Shown here: piece by piece, positions 10,678-20,897 of the stretch
How positions within the stretch are numbered: the stretch's first letter is position 1
Layout of the letters: each line of letters opens with the position of its first letter
Source: Patella vulgata
Taxonomy: Eukaryota > Mollusca > Gastropoda > Patellidae
Length of the DNA stretch: 64,000 bases
Direction of reading: 5' to 3'
Assembly: GCF_932274485.2 (NCBI RefSeq)
Contig: NC_065881.2
Coordinates: 47,750,702 to 47,814,701, forward strand
Program-made: the position numbers and the translations under genes
Notes under the pieces: model-generated
What the model was told of the DNA's origin: nothing
The model's database searches: none
Seen by the model: only the letters and a program-made list of their open reading frames with translations

Positions 10678-13600
10678 TTATTTAAATTTAAATCGTTTTG
10701 AAAGTTTGATATATTTGTGAACTTCAAGGAAAAGGTTTGTATTCATCTCAATTGACAATTCTGAATTGCCGCACAATAGGATATCTATATTTAGCACAGA
10801 ATAACTTGACAATGTATTTAATAGTTCAGCACGAATTACATCATATAAGTGACATTGCAGGAAATAGTGTTCGGCATTTTCTATAAATTTGCCACAAGAA
10901 CATGTGGGATCATTCACAACGTTTATTTCATACAAATCATTTTGCAACGAACTACACCCATGCCGTATTCTAGTGTGAATAATATTTTCATGTCTATTAC
11001 CTTTACAGTAGTAGATTGGCGCTTTATGTATTAAGGAACGTAATTTTTGTTTGTATAGATATTTGAAGGATTTAAGAGTGGTTGATTGCTTTATGGGGTC
11101 CTCTAATAATTCCCAATCTCGAATTGTTGTGGGGAAGTACGAAGTTTGGTGTAATGCTGTTCTACAATAAGGATATCTATATTCGCTTATGTTTCTTAAA
11201 TTGTATTTTTGTGGTGTTTGTTGATAATATTCTAGAATGTCATATAAGTATGCTGGGTTTCTCTGATTTTTAATTTGAAAAAATGTGGTTAGTCGCTTTT
11301 GTGTACGTCTGTCTGACAATTTATTCCATCCGGTTTCAAAATAAAGCGCTTCACGAGAACAAGTTTTAGTTAGTCCAGTCACAATCCTGGCAGCTTCTAG
11401 CTGTACCTTTTCAAGTTTTTCGGTATTGGAAACGTTACACCCATCCCACACTTCACATGCGTATTCCAATTTTGGCCTTATGAATATCAAATATACGTTA
11501 TTTAGAGTTTGTCTATTAAAGGTGAATTTTAGTTTACGCAAAATATTTAATAATTTTGAGGTGGACGAGATAATAGTTTCTATATGGATGGTCCATTTGG
11601 CGTCATTTGAAAGGGTAATGCCCAAGTGTTTGTGACATTTAACCACTTCAAGTGCTTGATTATCGAATATCAGACTCGGATAATTTTCTGTTTTTTTGGA
11701 GCTAAATAAAATAGCTTTTGTTTTGTTTGGATTAAAGTTTATAAGCCAATTATTCGCCCAAATGTTGAGATTTGTCAGATCGTAGTTTAGGGACTGTTCT
11801 ATCTCTGAAACTGACTGTTTGCTACACCCAAGTGCCGTGTCGTCTGCAAATAATCTAGCCACATTATGGAGTACATCTTGTACATCATTGATGTAAGTCA
11901 AAAACAAAAAGGGGCCCAAAACTGATCCCTGGGGAACTCCTGATTGAAGAGTAATTTCTGATGACACAGAGCCATTTACGAATACCCGTTGAGTCCGGTC
12001 TTGGACATAACTAGACAACCACGTAATTAGCATGCCTGAAACCCCATATTGACTTAATTTGTGTATCAAACCAGGTAAATATACGCGGTCAAACGCTTTA
12101 GATATATCGCAAAAAACATAGCAGGAATATAGTTGCTTATCTATTGCAGATGAGATATCATGATACACTTCTAAAAGTTGATGAACAGTAGAGTAGTTCG
12201 GTCGAAACCCTGATTGGTATTTGTACAAGAGATTGTTTTCATGAAAATAGTTAAACAGGTGTTTGAAAACTACCTTTTCTAATAATTTGCTCAAAGAACT
12301 TAATAGGCTTATAGGTCGGTAGTTTGAAACTAGAGAGCTGTCTCCTTTTTTATAGAAAGGTAGGACATTTGCTTTTTTCCAAATTGTTGGAAAAACGCCT
12401 GATTCTAGTGATTTGTTAAATATATATTTTAATGGTACACATATTGAGGTTTTGGTATATTTTAGTAACTTGTTACTAATATTATCAAATCCATTGGCTT
12501 TTTTCAATTTCAGTGTACTTATAAGATCTGCGATTTCCTTTTCTTCGACTAAAGGAATATCAAGTTGACAATTTGTTCGCTTATTGAATTTTGGTAATTC
12601 TCCTTGCTGAGTGTTATTTGAAATTGATCCGAAATAGTTGTTAAGTAATTCAGCTTTATCAAAATTTGAATGAGCAATTCTTCCATTGGGGTCTAAAAGT
12701 GGAGGAATATCATTTGATACATTTTGGCCTAATACTTTCCTTAAATTATTCCAGTAATTCTGGCTATTTGTATCGTTAGAATTCAAGAAATTTGTGATTT
12801 CTTCTTTGTATTTTGTTTTTAACGCTTTTTTAAAATTATTTACTTTATTTCTTTGAACTTTGTATTTTCTTAAATCGCATTCATGTTGTGTTTTCAAAGC
12901 TTTTTTGTGTAACCTGTTTCTGATTCTTATCGCTCTACGTATTTCTGTATTGAACCACGGTTTGTCAGTTAGTCTTATAGTTATTGATTTCTTTGGTATG
13001 CACAATGTAATATAGCTATTTAAAATTTCATAAAATTTTGAACATACTAAGTTAATATCAGAATTTGCAAAGGTACTCTCCCAATCGTGTTCTTTGATAA
13101 GAGTATTTAACCTATTATAATTACCATCCTTATATACAAATATCTCCCGTTTAAAATTCCTGGGACTTGAAACTGGAAAATCTAATAATGCATAAACACC
13201 CTTATGATCGGATATGTCAGGAGTGACATTAATCGTTTCACTGGAACTAATCTGAATTTCATCATTTACTAAAATTACGTCTAATAAGGTTGATGACGTC
13301 CCAGTAACGCGTGTAGGTTCATCAATAACATTTCTGAGATTATTTAAAGATAAAATATCCCGTAGCTTGCAGCGTTGTGCTAGCAAGTCATCATTTAGAT
13401 CACCTAAAATTACAACCTTAAGCGTGGTTTGATAGGCTAGTTCAATGGATCTTTCGAACAATGACCAGAATTCAATTGTGCTGTTTGGCGGGCGGTAAAA
13501 TAAGGCAACAAGTAATACGGTGTTTGGAAATTTGCATTCCACCCAAATACTCTCTATACCTGTAACCTCAAGATCATCTCGCCGTTTGCAATAAATGGTT

Positions 13601-14049
13601 TTATTAACATATAATAATAATCCGCCACCATGCGACGTCCGATCCTTCCGGTATGGAGAATGGTAACCGTCCCATTTTAGAGATGAATCTAACACATAGT
13701 TATCCAGATGAGTCTCAGTGAAACTACAAATATGGTAATCATTGACATCGTTGTATATTGTTTCAAGTTTGTGTCTTATACTACGTGCATTTAAGTGATA
13801 GACTGATAGGTTTTCATTTGAATCGTGATTTGAAGGTCCAGGATTTTTATGAACGTCTCCTGATCTTAGAACTAATAAGGCTAGAACAGTACTTAGCAGA
13901 CAAAAATTATCAAGTTCACATAAAACTATTGGAGATATTATTCGACATTGCCATTTCTCAGATGCCTCGTGCTTTACTGTGTAGTAAATGTCAACTATTA
14001 CAGTAGCAATGAAAATATAATGAGTGTTGCACTTGCGCCAGTATTGCAC
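10678..14049 (-). CDS. LINE ORF2: 2A-like motif, APE endonuclease and reverse transcriptase
   Basis: The frame spans 1123 codons, uninterrupted, on the minus strand. Residues 63-72 read SGDVHKNPGP, close to the 2A/NPGP peptide motif known at the start of ORF2 in CR1/L2-type elements. The apurinic-type endonuclease follows: LNARS (86), ETHLD (112), FYRPPNS (184), LGDLND (215) and SDH (280). The reverse transcriptase has NYRPISLLSSLSK (576), YQSGFRPNYST (611), CDISKAFDRV (647), LQSGVPQGSVLGP (701) and the catalytic FADD box at 734-737. The C-terminus has a CxCG...HYFLQC zinc-knuckle-like motif (1050-1065). The family's enzyme nicks target DNA and copies its own RNA there. The frame begins with GTG, two TGA stops lie just upstream, and no ATG precedes the 2A-like motif. 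The true start must therefore be non-ATG, or an upstream start lies in another frame. Clade CR1/L2 is by motif style only. Confidence 0.93.
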   Translation of the reverse strand: MQYWRKCNTHYIFIATVIVDIYYTVKHEASEKWQCRIISPIVLCELDNFCLLSTVLALLVLRSGDVHKNPGPSNHDSNENLSVYHLNARSIRHKLETIYNDVNDYHICSFTETHLDNYVLDSSLKWDGYHSPYRKDRTSHGGGLLLYVNKTIYCKRRDDLEVTGIESIWVECKFPNTVLLVALFYRPPNSTIEFWSLFERSIELAYQTTLKVVILGDLNDDLLAQRCKLRDILSLNNLRNVIDEPTRVTGTSSTLLDVILVNDEIQISSSETINVTPDISDHKGVYALLDFPVSSPRNFKREIFVYKDGNYNRLNTLIKEHDWESTFANSDINLVCSKFYEILNSYITLCIPKKSITIRLTDKPWFNTEIRRAIRIRNRLHKKALKTQHECDLRKYKVQRNKVNNFKKALKTKYKEEITNFLNSNDTNSQNYWNNLRKVLGQNVSNDIPPLLDPNGRIAHSNFDKAELLNNYFGSISNNTQQGELPKFNKRTNCQLDIPLVEEKEIADLISTLKLKKANGFDNISNKLLKYTKTSICVPLKYIFNKSLESGVFPTIWKKANVLPFYKKGDSSLVSNYRPISLLSSLSKLLEKVVFKHLFNYFHENNLLYKYQSGFRPNYSTVHQLLEVYHDISSAIDKQLYSCYVFCDISKAFDRVYLPGLIHKLSQYGVSGMLITWLSSYVQDRTQRVFVNGSVSSEITLQSGVPQGSVLGPFLFLTYINDVQDVLHNVARLFADDTALGCSKQSVSEIEQSLNYDLTNLNIWANNWLINFNPNKTKAILFSSKKTENYPSLIFDNQALEVVKCHKHLGITLSNDAKWTIHIETIISSTSKLLNILRKLKFTFNRQTLNNVYLIFIRPKLEYACEVWDGCNVSNTEKLEKVQLEAARIVTGLTKTCSREALYFETGWNKLSDRRTQKRLTTFFQIKNQRNPAYLYDILEYYQQTPQKYNLRNISEYRYPYCRTALHQTSYFPTTIRDWELLEDPIKQSTTLKSFKYLYKQKLRSLIHKAPIYYCKGNRHENIIHTRIRHGCSSLQNDLYEINVVNDPTCSCGKFIENAEHYFLQCHLYDVIRAELLNTLSSYSVLNIDILLCGNSELSIEMNTNLFLEVHKYIKLSKRFKFK

Positions 14050-14852
14050 GAGGGGACTGAGAAATCATCAAACAGTTAGATCTTAAATATTTAGTGGTTA
14101 GTTTTGGTGGATATAGAGACATGAGAACATGATGTAAATAACTAGTAAACAAATAAAACATACATACAGACAAAAACAGTGAATTATTTACAGTTAAAGC
14201 AATAGTATAATACATAAACATTGAATGTTTCGGTCATAGTTAAGTTAATATAACAATATCGTACGATGATATCTAAAGCAGGCAATTTTGACAAAAAATG
14301 AAGATGAAGGTTAAAGTGATAATACTTAGAGGGTGGTCAGTTTAACAATCCGATATGCAATTTTGATGCAAGACTGATTTCCCATAATTGACAATTATTT
14401 AGATAATTGGCTGTTTATATTTCAGTAATTTAAATGGAATAAAAAACGAAATCAAAAGTTTAAACTGAGATGATAACCCAATTAGTTAATATTTGAATGG
14501 AACTTTTAAGTAGATAATTGAGAACTTTTAAAAGATACGCCCATAAATAATGTGGGCATAGTTTTATACATTCGATTTTTTTTATTATCATAATTAGTTA
14601 TATAATAATATAAATGTATAACTACATGTAACTATGTATTATAAACTAAACAGTGGTCTAAGCTAATATTACTCTGTAATAGTTAGACAATAGGGAACCA
14701 ACAAGTAAAATACATGTACATGACTTTACTTTACAGAAAGATTTTGTCATTGTTTTAAAAATCTAAGCAAACTTATTATTACATGAAGGATAATTGGGGC
14801 AATGGTGAATGCATGAAACGATTTGAGGTACTATCCAGTTGGTCATCAACTT
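14050..14852 (-). other. LINE inter-ORF region (part)
   Basis: AT-rich sequence between the ORF1 stop and ORF2. A 76-codon minus-strand frame (14221-13991) overlaps the start of ORF2 in another frame and could host an upstream ATG for ORF2 by overlap or frameshift. It has no recognised domain. Part of this space may be further inserted DNA, since 1.2 kb is long for an inter-ORF gap. Confidence 0.5.
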
Positions 14853-15133
14853 AAAGATACATTATGGGCGATTAGATAAAGAGCTGGCATATCTCACTAT
14901 AATAGTTAAAAACTAGATAATGTAAATGGAATTCGATTATCCATTTCATGATTAAATCATGAATGAAAGCTGAGCAGCAAATCGGATCCTACTCCAGTAA
15001 ATATCGCAGGCTAGCGATGACATCGAGAGTTGATTATGGTCTGAATAAGTTTTAATTAATGTCTTAATTAATAATTTCAGGCCTAAAAAAGACCTGCAAT
15101 ACGCAGATTCAGCTCTTGCAATGGATGTTTAAA
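14853..15133. mobile_element. MITE-A copy 2, inserted within the LINE
   Basis: It starts TTAAAGATACATTATGGGCG and ends AGCTCTTGCAATGGATGTTTAA, the reverse orientation of copy 3. Its landmarks GCAAATCGGATCCTACTCC, ATCGCAGGCTAGCGATGAC and CAGGCCTAAAAAAGACCTGC match copy 1. It lies between ORF1 and ORF2 of the LINE and is thus the innermost layer of the nest. The family also occurs outside LINEs, so it is not part of the LINE itself. Confidence 0.8.
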
Positions 15134-15277
15134 TATAATTAAATACGTATATATATTTATGCATTTGTAGACATTAAGAAAAACAGGAAAAATCAGTACA
15201 CAATAAGGTACAGTAGTTTGGGAATGATATTGATGAATGAAATTGGTTCAAAAATATAAAGATACTGTCAGGCATCA

Positions 15278-15878
15278 TTATTTCTTTTTATCAGGCTGTG
15301 GGGTCGAGGCAAACCCGCCAAAATCTCGTAAGGATTGTTGTTTTAATGGCCCAACTCTGTTATCATCGTCTATACAGTCGGAAGATGTGTTGATTGCAGA
15401 ATGTGATAAAGTAGCTTCGTTGTAGTTAAACAAAGACTTATTAGCTTGTGAATTTACTCTGTTTGTTGATGTATGAAAGTTATCGAAGTCCTGCTCACAG
15501 GTTATGACAATATTTCGGTCGTCTGCTAGAGGTCGTATGTAAACTCGACCATCATACGTCCAACAGTTTTTAATTAGCTTTGATTTAAACATATCACGAC
15601 ATCTTTTGTAGAGTGCAGCGCGTTTACGAGTGAGGGCTTCATTGATAAAGATCTTGTGAATCTGGGTGAGGTTTCTCTGTTTTAAGTTGCGTTTAGAACC
15701 ATATATCTTTGCCCTGTCTCTATAACTATTGAAACGTACTATTATATCACGGCCCTTTTCTCTGCGTTTGGCTCCAACCCGGTGAGTTCGGCCAATTTCA
15801 CTTAGTGTGCGTTTAGCCTGTTTTTTAGGAAGTATGTCATTGTTAATAATATTTAAAACTATATTATCAGTGTTTTCT
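15278..15878 (-). CDS. LINE ORF1, C-terminal ~199 residues (RNA-binding, L1 ORF1p-like)
   Basis: A continuous minus-strand frame runs from the 5' truncation point (15878) to a TAA at 15278-15280. Near its start it carries GRTHRVGAKRREKGRDIIVR and FNSYRDRAKIYGSKRNLK, followed by NEALTRKRAALYKRCRD and NCWTYDGRVYIR. This arrangement resembles the RRM/C-terminal part of L1-type ORF1 proteins (Transposase_22 family): HRVG, then a (D/P)IIVRF..Y.DR..I box, then a basic helix. Those proteins bind and chaperone the element's RNA. The protein's N-terminus is missing because the element is 5'-truncated, not because of a mutation. A downstream in-frame ATG at 15592 gives a 104-codon subframe only. Confidence 0.8.
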
Positions 15879-16277
15879 TCATTGAGTCGACTGGCGTGGT
15901 TTCGAATCCCCGGTTGTACGTGACAAGGAGTAGGGTCGCCTGTCCATCCTCGTGGGTTTTCTCCGGGTCCTCCGGTTTCCTCCCACTGCTAAAGACCCCT
16001 AAGCGCAAGCGAATTATTGAAATAAAATTAAACCATATGTTAGTCCCGAAATGACCTAGTTTGTGTCGAGTGGACGTTAAACCCCATTTCTCTCTCTCTC
16101 TCTCGCTATGATACAAGATTTCAACATCTAAAAGTAGCAAAAAAGACGGTAAAAAGACGACGATGTTAATATACGGACCTCATCCGTATGAAATACATAC
16201 ACATTGATGGCGTCACACGCAAAATCCATACCGATACGCGATACGGACCAGGAAATTACGTTTGCCAAAAGTCTCTA

Positions 16278-17640
16278 ATATTGTCCCGGCCTTGTCCTTA
16301 GTTATTAACTAGTCATCGAGAGTTTTTAATCGTTCTACGGACGCTTCTTCAAACAAGTATGGGAAAAAGATTTATTTTAAGATTGCTGGCATACGGGTCA
16401 TATTTGCAGATTCATTGCCCTTGACATCAAAACGCTGATATCGATCTGGTTAGGGTTTTTGAGATGTTTATTGTGAACTCATTAGGATTGTTCGACTCGT
16501 TATAAATTCATTTAAAGTTGCCATCAATTATTTGGCGGATTGATGCTTTGTTATCGGAACCTTTCAATCGTAGTCGTTCAACAAAATAAAATCCAAACTT
16601 TGTGAAATTCTGCATAAATTATTTTTAAAACTTTTAGACATCAAATTGGTGGCAACCTGAACGATTCTTGAGTACTGAGCTATAAATGAGGGTGGGCGTA
16701 TGTGTCACTGAGCTGCGAAATAAAGTTCGAGTAGGTATGCAAATTAAACTTTAAACTGGTCGATTTATCATGCTTTAACGTTTGGAAATGACCACCAATG
16801 GTGACTGAACTCTGGTAAAGCACTCGTCTCCAGTTTTTCATTTTTTGACCGGATACCGTTTGTGAATTTTGACAATGGTTATATTACTGTCTGGGTGACA
16901 TAAAAACGAAAGTTAAAAGGAAGGTTGATACGACTCACGATTTGCTTTATAAATACGTCAAGCTATTGCTAGTCAGAATCTCGTCTTCAGCTGAAGGCTG
17001 CATGGCAACTGGACGTTGGTACGTCATGCATTTCTCCGAAAGGGGATAATTCGGCTTCACATTGCTGCTTTGGATTCAGGAATCTAAGATTCCTCCCCGT
17101 AGTGTTTGATTCCCTTTTTTAGCTTATGTTGGATCAATACACAAGATTCTATTTCAGTTTATATTATTATTTTATTTAATGCTTGATAGAGTTTCATGTA
17201 AGTAAACTGATTTGGAAACTGCTAATCAAAAGTATATACAATTATGGTGTATGTCTTCATGTCAAATAACTTAATCAGACATGATCATGCTCACATGAAT
17301 AGATATATCAAATGTGCAATACATTTTAAAGACATTTGTCTAACTTAGTTACTATGTTGTCTTTATCTCATGTTTCATTTGATGAGAAGTTTTGAATAGA
17401 TGGATAGATTTTATTTAGAGTTTAGACTATGAGATTATGTATTTATAAGATAGATTTAGTTTCAGGTAATTGTATTAAGACATGTTGTCAGGAGATTTAC
17501 TTCGCGAGTTGTAGATACAAAGATGAATCAATCCCACAAATGTTATACAATCGTGAGTTTTGTTGATGTAATTTGCATGTAATGATTATTCCGCCTTTGA
17601 GAGAGGAATAAATATCTAGCATAACATGTACGAGACTGTA
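16278..17640. other. Unannotated AT-rich DNA
   Basis: No gene or repeat with definable ends was recognised. Confidence 0.45.
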
Positions 17641-17813
17641 GTTCAAAGTGTCCTTACATGTATAACAATTGCCTCGTTCATAAACCCGGTGAAGACAAAT
17701 AAGATATTAAACCTCATTTAAATGCGTACAACTTAAATGACTTTTAATATCCTATTTGCCTTTACCGAGGTTAGGACCGAGGCAATTGTTATACATGTAA
17801 GGACACTTTGAAC
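17641..17813. mobile_element. Fold-back MITE with perfect 36-bp terminal inverted repeats
   Basis: The left terminus GTTCAAAGTGTCCTTACATG (17641 on) and its next 16 bases to GCCTCG are repeated in exact inverse at the right end (to 17813, ending CACTTTGAAC). Inner parts pair less well (AAATAAGATATTAAACCTC versus a CTTTTAATATCCTATTTG segment; CATTTAAATG/TTAAATG at the centre). There is no ORF. Perfect outer arms argue for a recent or conserved element. No clear target-site duplication was found. Confidence 0.85.
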
Positions 17814-19754
17814 TTCCAACATTCCAGAATAAAGGTTGAATATGGAATTTATGACCATACAAATTAAAACTAAATGGATTTCACACTGCCCTATTTATGA
17901 GTCTTAGACAAATAAAATAATAATTAAGCTTTCTTATTTTATATGTACTCAGATGTGCGGCATTACGTAATTATTTAAATGTACATATTATTTTTTAGAG
18001 CCTGTTTTGTCATTAATACCTCATCATTTCAATGTATTTGCTAGCCCCTTTGTTGTTCATTTAAATCAAAGATGTTGCATTCTTTTAACTTTACCAATAT
18101 ATCATGGAAATCTTTTTTATTGTCTTTAGAATATTACCAGACACGTCAATTTTTGATGTAGGTGTAATGTGTATCTTATTATGACAGAATATTGTACCAA
18201 CCCATTAAAATTCTCCAATATCGTAATTGATTGAATGACAGTGGACATTGGTTTGCAAGACAATACCAGACCGGAAAGTGATAATGCCGCCAAGCGTATT
18301 TTTATGATCAGCAAGTCCCACGAACTAAAACAATTATGCGATATTACCCTTGGTAGAAGTGCACGTTAACCCTCACGATAGCAGAACTGTGTTCGAATTT
18401 TAGAAGGCTACTATCTTAACAGCCACAGAAAAACTTTCCAAACGGTCGAGTGACGTGTAGGGTAAGCATATTCACTCCTTCCTTCCTCTCGAGCTCGAGA
18501 CAAATTGTGTATATCCTTTTCTTGCTATTTGTCGCATGGAAAATCGGTACGCTACTCTCAATTTTACTAATGTTCGCTCCTAGTCACAGAAGCTAACTAT
18601 ACAAATTGACATAAAAAAAAGATCCAAGCACTCCAGACCTGCAATAACTCTTCATTGGTCGATGTCTGACTATAAATAGAATAACGCTTTTACTTTTCAT
18701 TTTAAAGATACCTTTCCGACTGCAAACTTGTGATTTGGTGATATATTTGGACTAAAACATATTCAAACTAATTAATCTATCGAAAATTTGCTTCAAATCC
18801 CTCTCAAAACTTTGTATTTTTCGGGAGATACCGCAAGCTATAAATAAACTGTTGTTAGACACCATGTCTGTCAGCTCAGTTCATTGAGGGAGGGTCCATT
18901 TTTCAGAATGTATTTTCGTTACTTACTGTCCATTATCATACATATTGATGCCCAAGTAAATTCTTAATTATTTTCTGTCAACTACTTTTTCCGCCGTTTA
19001 ATTGCAGAATCTTTTGTATGTTGCCCCCCCCCCCCCCACCCCTTCAATGTTCCCAAAACCGCCTAACGATTTGATCAAGAAATAACAACCTCACCCTCAG
19101 TCAAGCTAACACACAATAAGCTGACCGACAACAGTCGGGCTGCCAGTTAGTGATACCCTGATATTTTTGGCCAGTGATTGCTCCATGAGGGTTTTTCGGG
19201 TAATCCAGTATTTTATTTTTTTAGTAAGATTGGGTTTCTATACCTTCCATATATACCAAATTTGCCACACTTTTATTGGAAATAACCACCCGATAAATAC
19301 TTTCGAAAAAATGCATCTTTAAGAAATTGTTCAATACGCCCATAGATATAAGTGAATAATTGGTGTTGACGGTAACTATGTCATCGATTTGAAAGTTTTA
19401 TAAACAAGTATGTTATTGATAAAGACAAGGCAGGTGTAATAAGCAATACAAGTCACATGTGTATTGGTCGAAATAATTCAATTTTCCTTTAGATTATCAT
19501 AACCGATATCAATGGGATCAACAAATGTGTTCCAGTGATAACGATAGTCTACTAATGTTGATCATTACCAGTATATACATTCTGTATGAAATACGCATCT
19601 AGTGTCAGTATATAACTAACTACGAATTTGACCGTGCGACCTTTCTTAAGATATGTCATGCATCCAAGGTAACGAAAGTCTATTCATACTTCAATGTGTT
19701 AAAACTATAGGTAGATAATATTAAATTACCCACCATTCTTCAAATGTGCAACGG
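17814..19754. other. Unannotated AT-rich DNA
   Basis: No gene was seen. A C-run lies at about 19026-19036. The region is otherwise featureless to eye inspection. Confidence 0.45.
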
Positions 19755-20003
19755 GAGGGATGTGGGATTTAACGTCCACTAGACACAAACCAGGTTATTG
19801 CGGGACTAACGTCTGGAACATTTTATTTCAACCATTCCTAGGGGTTTTTAATACAGGGAGGAGACCGGAAAACCCAAGAGGTTTGGCATGCCGGTGACCC
19901 TCTTTGCGACTTACAAGCTTCGGATCTAGACCACGCCACTTTATTACGTGGCAGACCTTATCGTCTAAAGCTCATTTTTTAAACCATTCGGTCACCCCAC
20001 ACC
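19755..20003 (-). mobile_element. S1 SINE, old diverged copy
   Basis: Contains GGGATTTAACGTCCACTAGA, ACACAAACCAGGTTATTGCG, TAGGGGTTTTTAATA and ACCATTCGGTCACCCC in S1 reverse order. Divergence is high and no target duplication was found. Confidence 0.75.
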
Positions 20004-20897
20004 CGTCAAACGTGTAACAATGAATGTGAAATTATTGGAAATGAACGCCATTTAGATATTCAAGTACCTGTAATGCTCCAGCATCGATTCTGATGAAAGC
20101 AGTGACAAATAAAATCTTTGAATATTCGGTGTTCTTATTTCTAAACATGATATTACACGACTTAAATGGATTACATTAGTTTTAAATTAGAATATTATAC
20201 TCCTTTGTTGGAACAAAGCTGAACATACGGAATGCTTTTTTTCTAATACACGACCGAAAAATCAATAATTCCACACTTATTAAACATAATTCCATCTTAT
20301 CAGTTTAAAATCCTATCATGTCACAAGAACGGTTATTTTCAAAAAGATGGATCCTTTAATGTCGAAATCATTTAAAGCATAGAGAAAAATCTCGATACTT
20401 AAGATCAAAGTGAACATTGAATACAAGACTCTAATGACATATAACGGTTATTAGTCGTTGGGATGGTACATACGGAAGATCACTTATTGTTAGTTTTTAG
20501 TCAATAACACCCTGAAGCCATGCCAATGAAATGAACCATCTCCGTTTCTCTGTGGTCTTAAGTATAGATTTACTATTGAATTATTGATCTGGACTCTTTA
20601 AAGTTATTGTAACGAACTAATATAATATTCTACTAATATTCTATAGGGAAATGACCGTATATATAGCTATTTGTATGTAGATCTAGTTAAAGTATATTTA
20701 ACTCAATCACGTACAGTGTATATAGTAGACGTGGATTAAACATTGTTTAAACCAAATATTTTACTTACATAGTCAGGTAAGATTTTTATAACCATCCATT
20801 ATACTTTTGTAAAGCATTGAAGGGTGTAAATCCGCTATGATTTGGTAAATAACAAAGCGGTAGGGGAAAGCTTGTCCGAAAATTTCATTTCATGTCA
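20004..20897. other. Unannotated AT-rich DNA
   Basis: No gene or repeat was recognised. Confidence 0.4.

Larger units (their letters stand above)
10220..15883 (-). mobile_element. Non-LTR retrotransposon (LINE, CR1/L2-like), 5'-truncated, inserted in an S1 SINE
   Basis: A minus-strand LINE lies between two TCATT copies (10220-10224 and 15879-15883) that duplicate the S1 SINE target. Its 3' end, read on the minus strand, is an AT-rich tail with an AATAAA signal (CAATAAAATATG) and no long poly-A. Its 5' end stops inside ORF1, the usual result of incomplete target-primed reverse transcription. Parts in transcript order are: ORF1 C-terminal piece (15878-15278), a 1.2-kb inter-ORF region that includes a MITE, ORF2 (about 14049-10678), and a 0.45-kb 3' UTR with long T and C homopolymers (A and G runs on the given strand, 10521-10605). 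ORF2 is uninterrupted, so the insertion is fairly recent. Confidence 0.9.
10147..16115 (+). mobile_element. S1 SINE split by a LINE insertion
   Basis: The 5' part of an S1 SINE (G-run, GGATGGCTGAAGGGTTAGCG, to about 10224) and its 3' part (about 15879 to 16103, from TCATTGAGTCGACTGGC to the TC tail) lie 5.65 kb apart in the same orientation. The outer flanks carry a 12-bp duplication CGCTATGATACA (10147-10158 and 16104-16115), showing that the two pieces are one original insertion. The A-box-like TGGCTGAAGGG is on the left piece and the B-box-like GGTTTCGAATCC on the right piece. Confidence 0.9.
9624..16275. mobile_element. Outer inverted-repeat element of a four-level nested insertion
   Basis: The left end GAGACTTTTGGCAATCGG (from 9624) is matched in inverse by CGTTTGCCAAAAGTCTC ending at 16275. 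Similarity continues inward for roughly 80 bp on each side through GTATC/CGTATC-rich, GCGTGA and CATCAATGT-type landmarks. Both ends abut TA (9622-9623 and 16276-16277). Removing the SINE and LINE inside leaves about 0.7 kb without a transposase, so this looks like a non-autonomous DNA transposon and the oldest layer of the stack. The superfamily is not assigned; TA flanks would fit Tc1/mariner-like or related enzymes. Confidence 0.7.

Noticed and set aside
13991-14221. 76-codon minus-strand ORF upstream of LINE ORF2 as an independent gene
   Set aside because: It overlaps the ORF2 start in another frame inside the LINE inter-ORF region and has no recognised domain; at most it bears on how ORF2 is started.
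10225-15878. LTR or virus-like element
   Set aside because: The RT motifs, APE endonuclease, 5' truncation and short target duplication are those of a LINE; no long terminal repeats, protease, integrase or envelope were seen here or elsewhere in the window.
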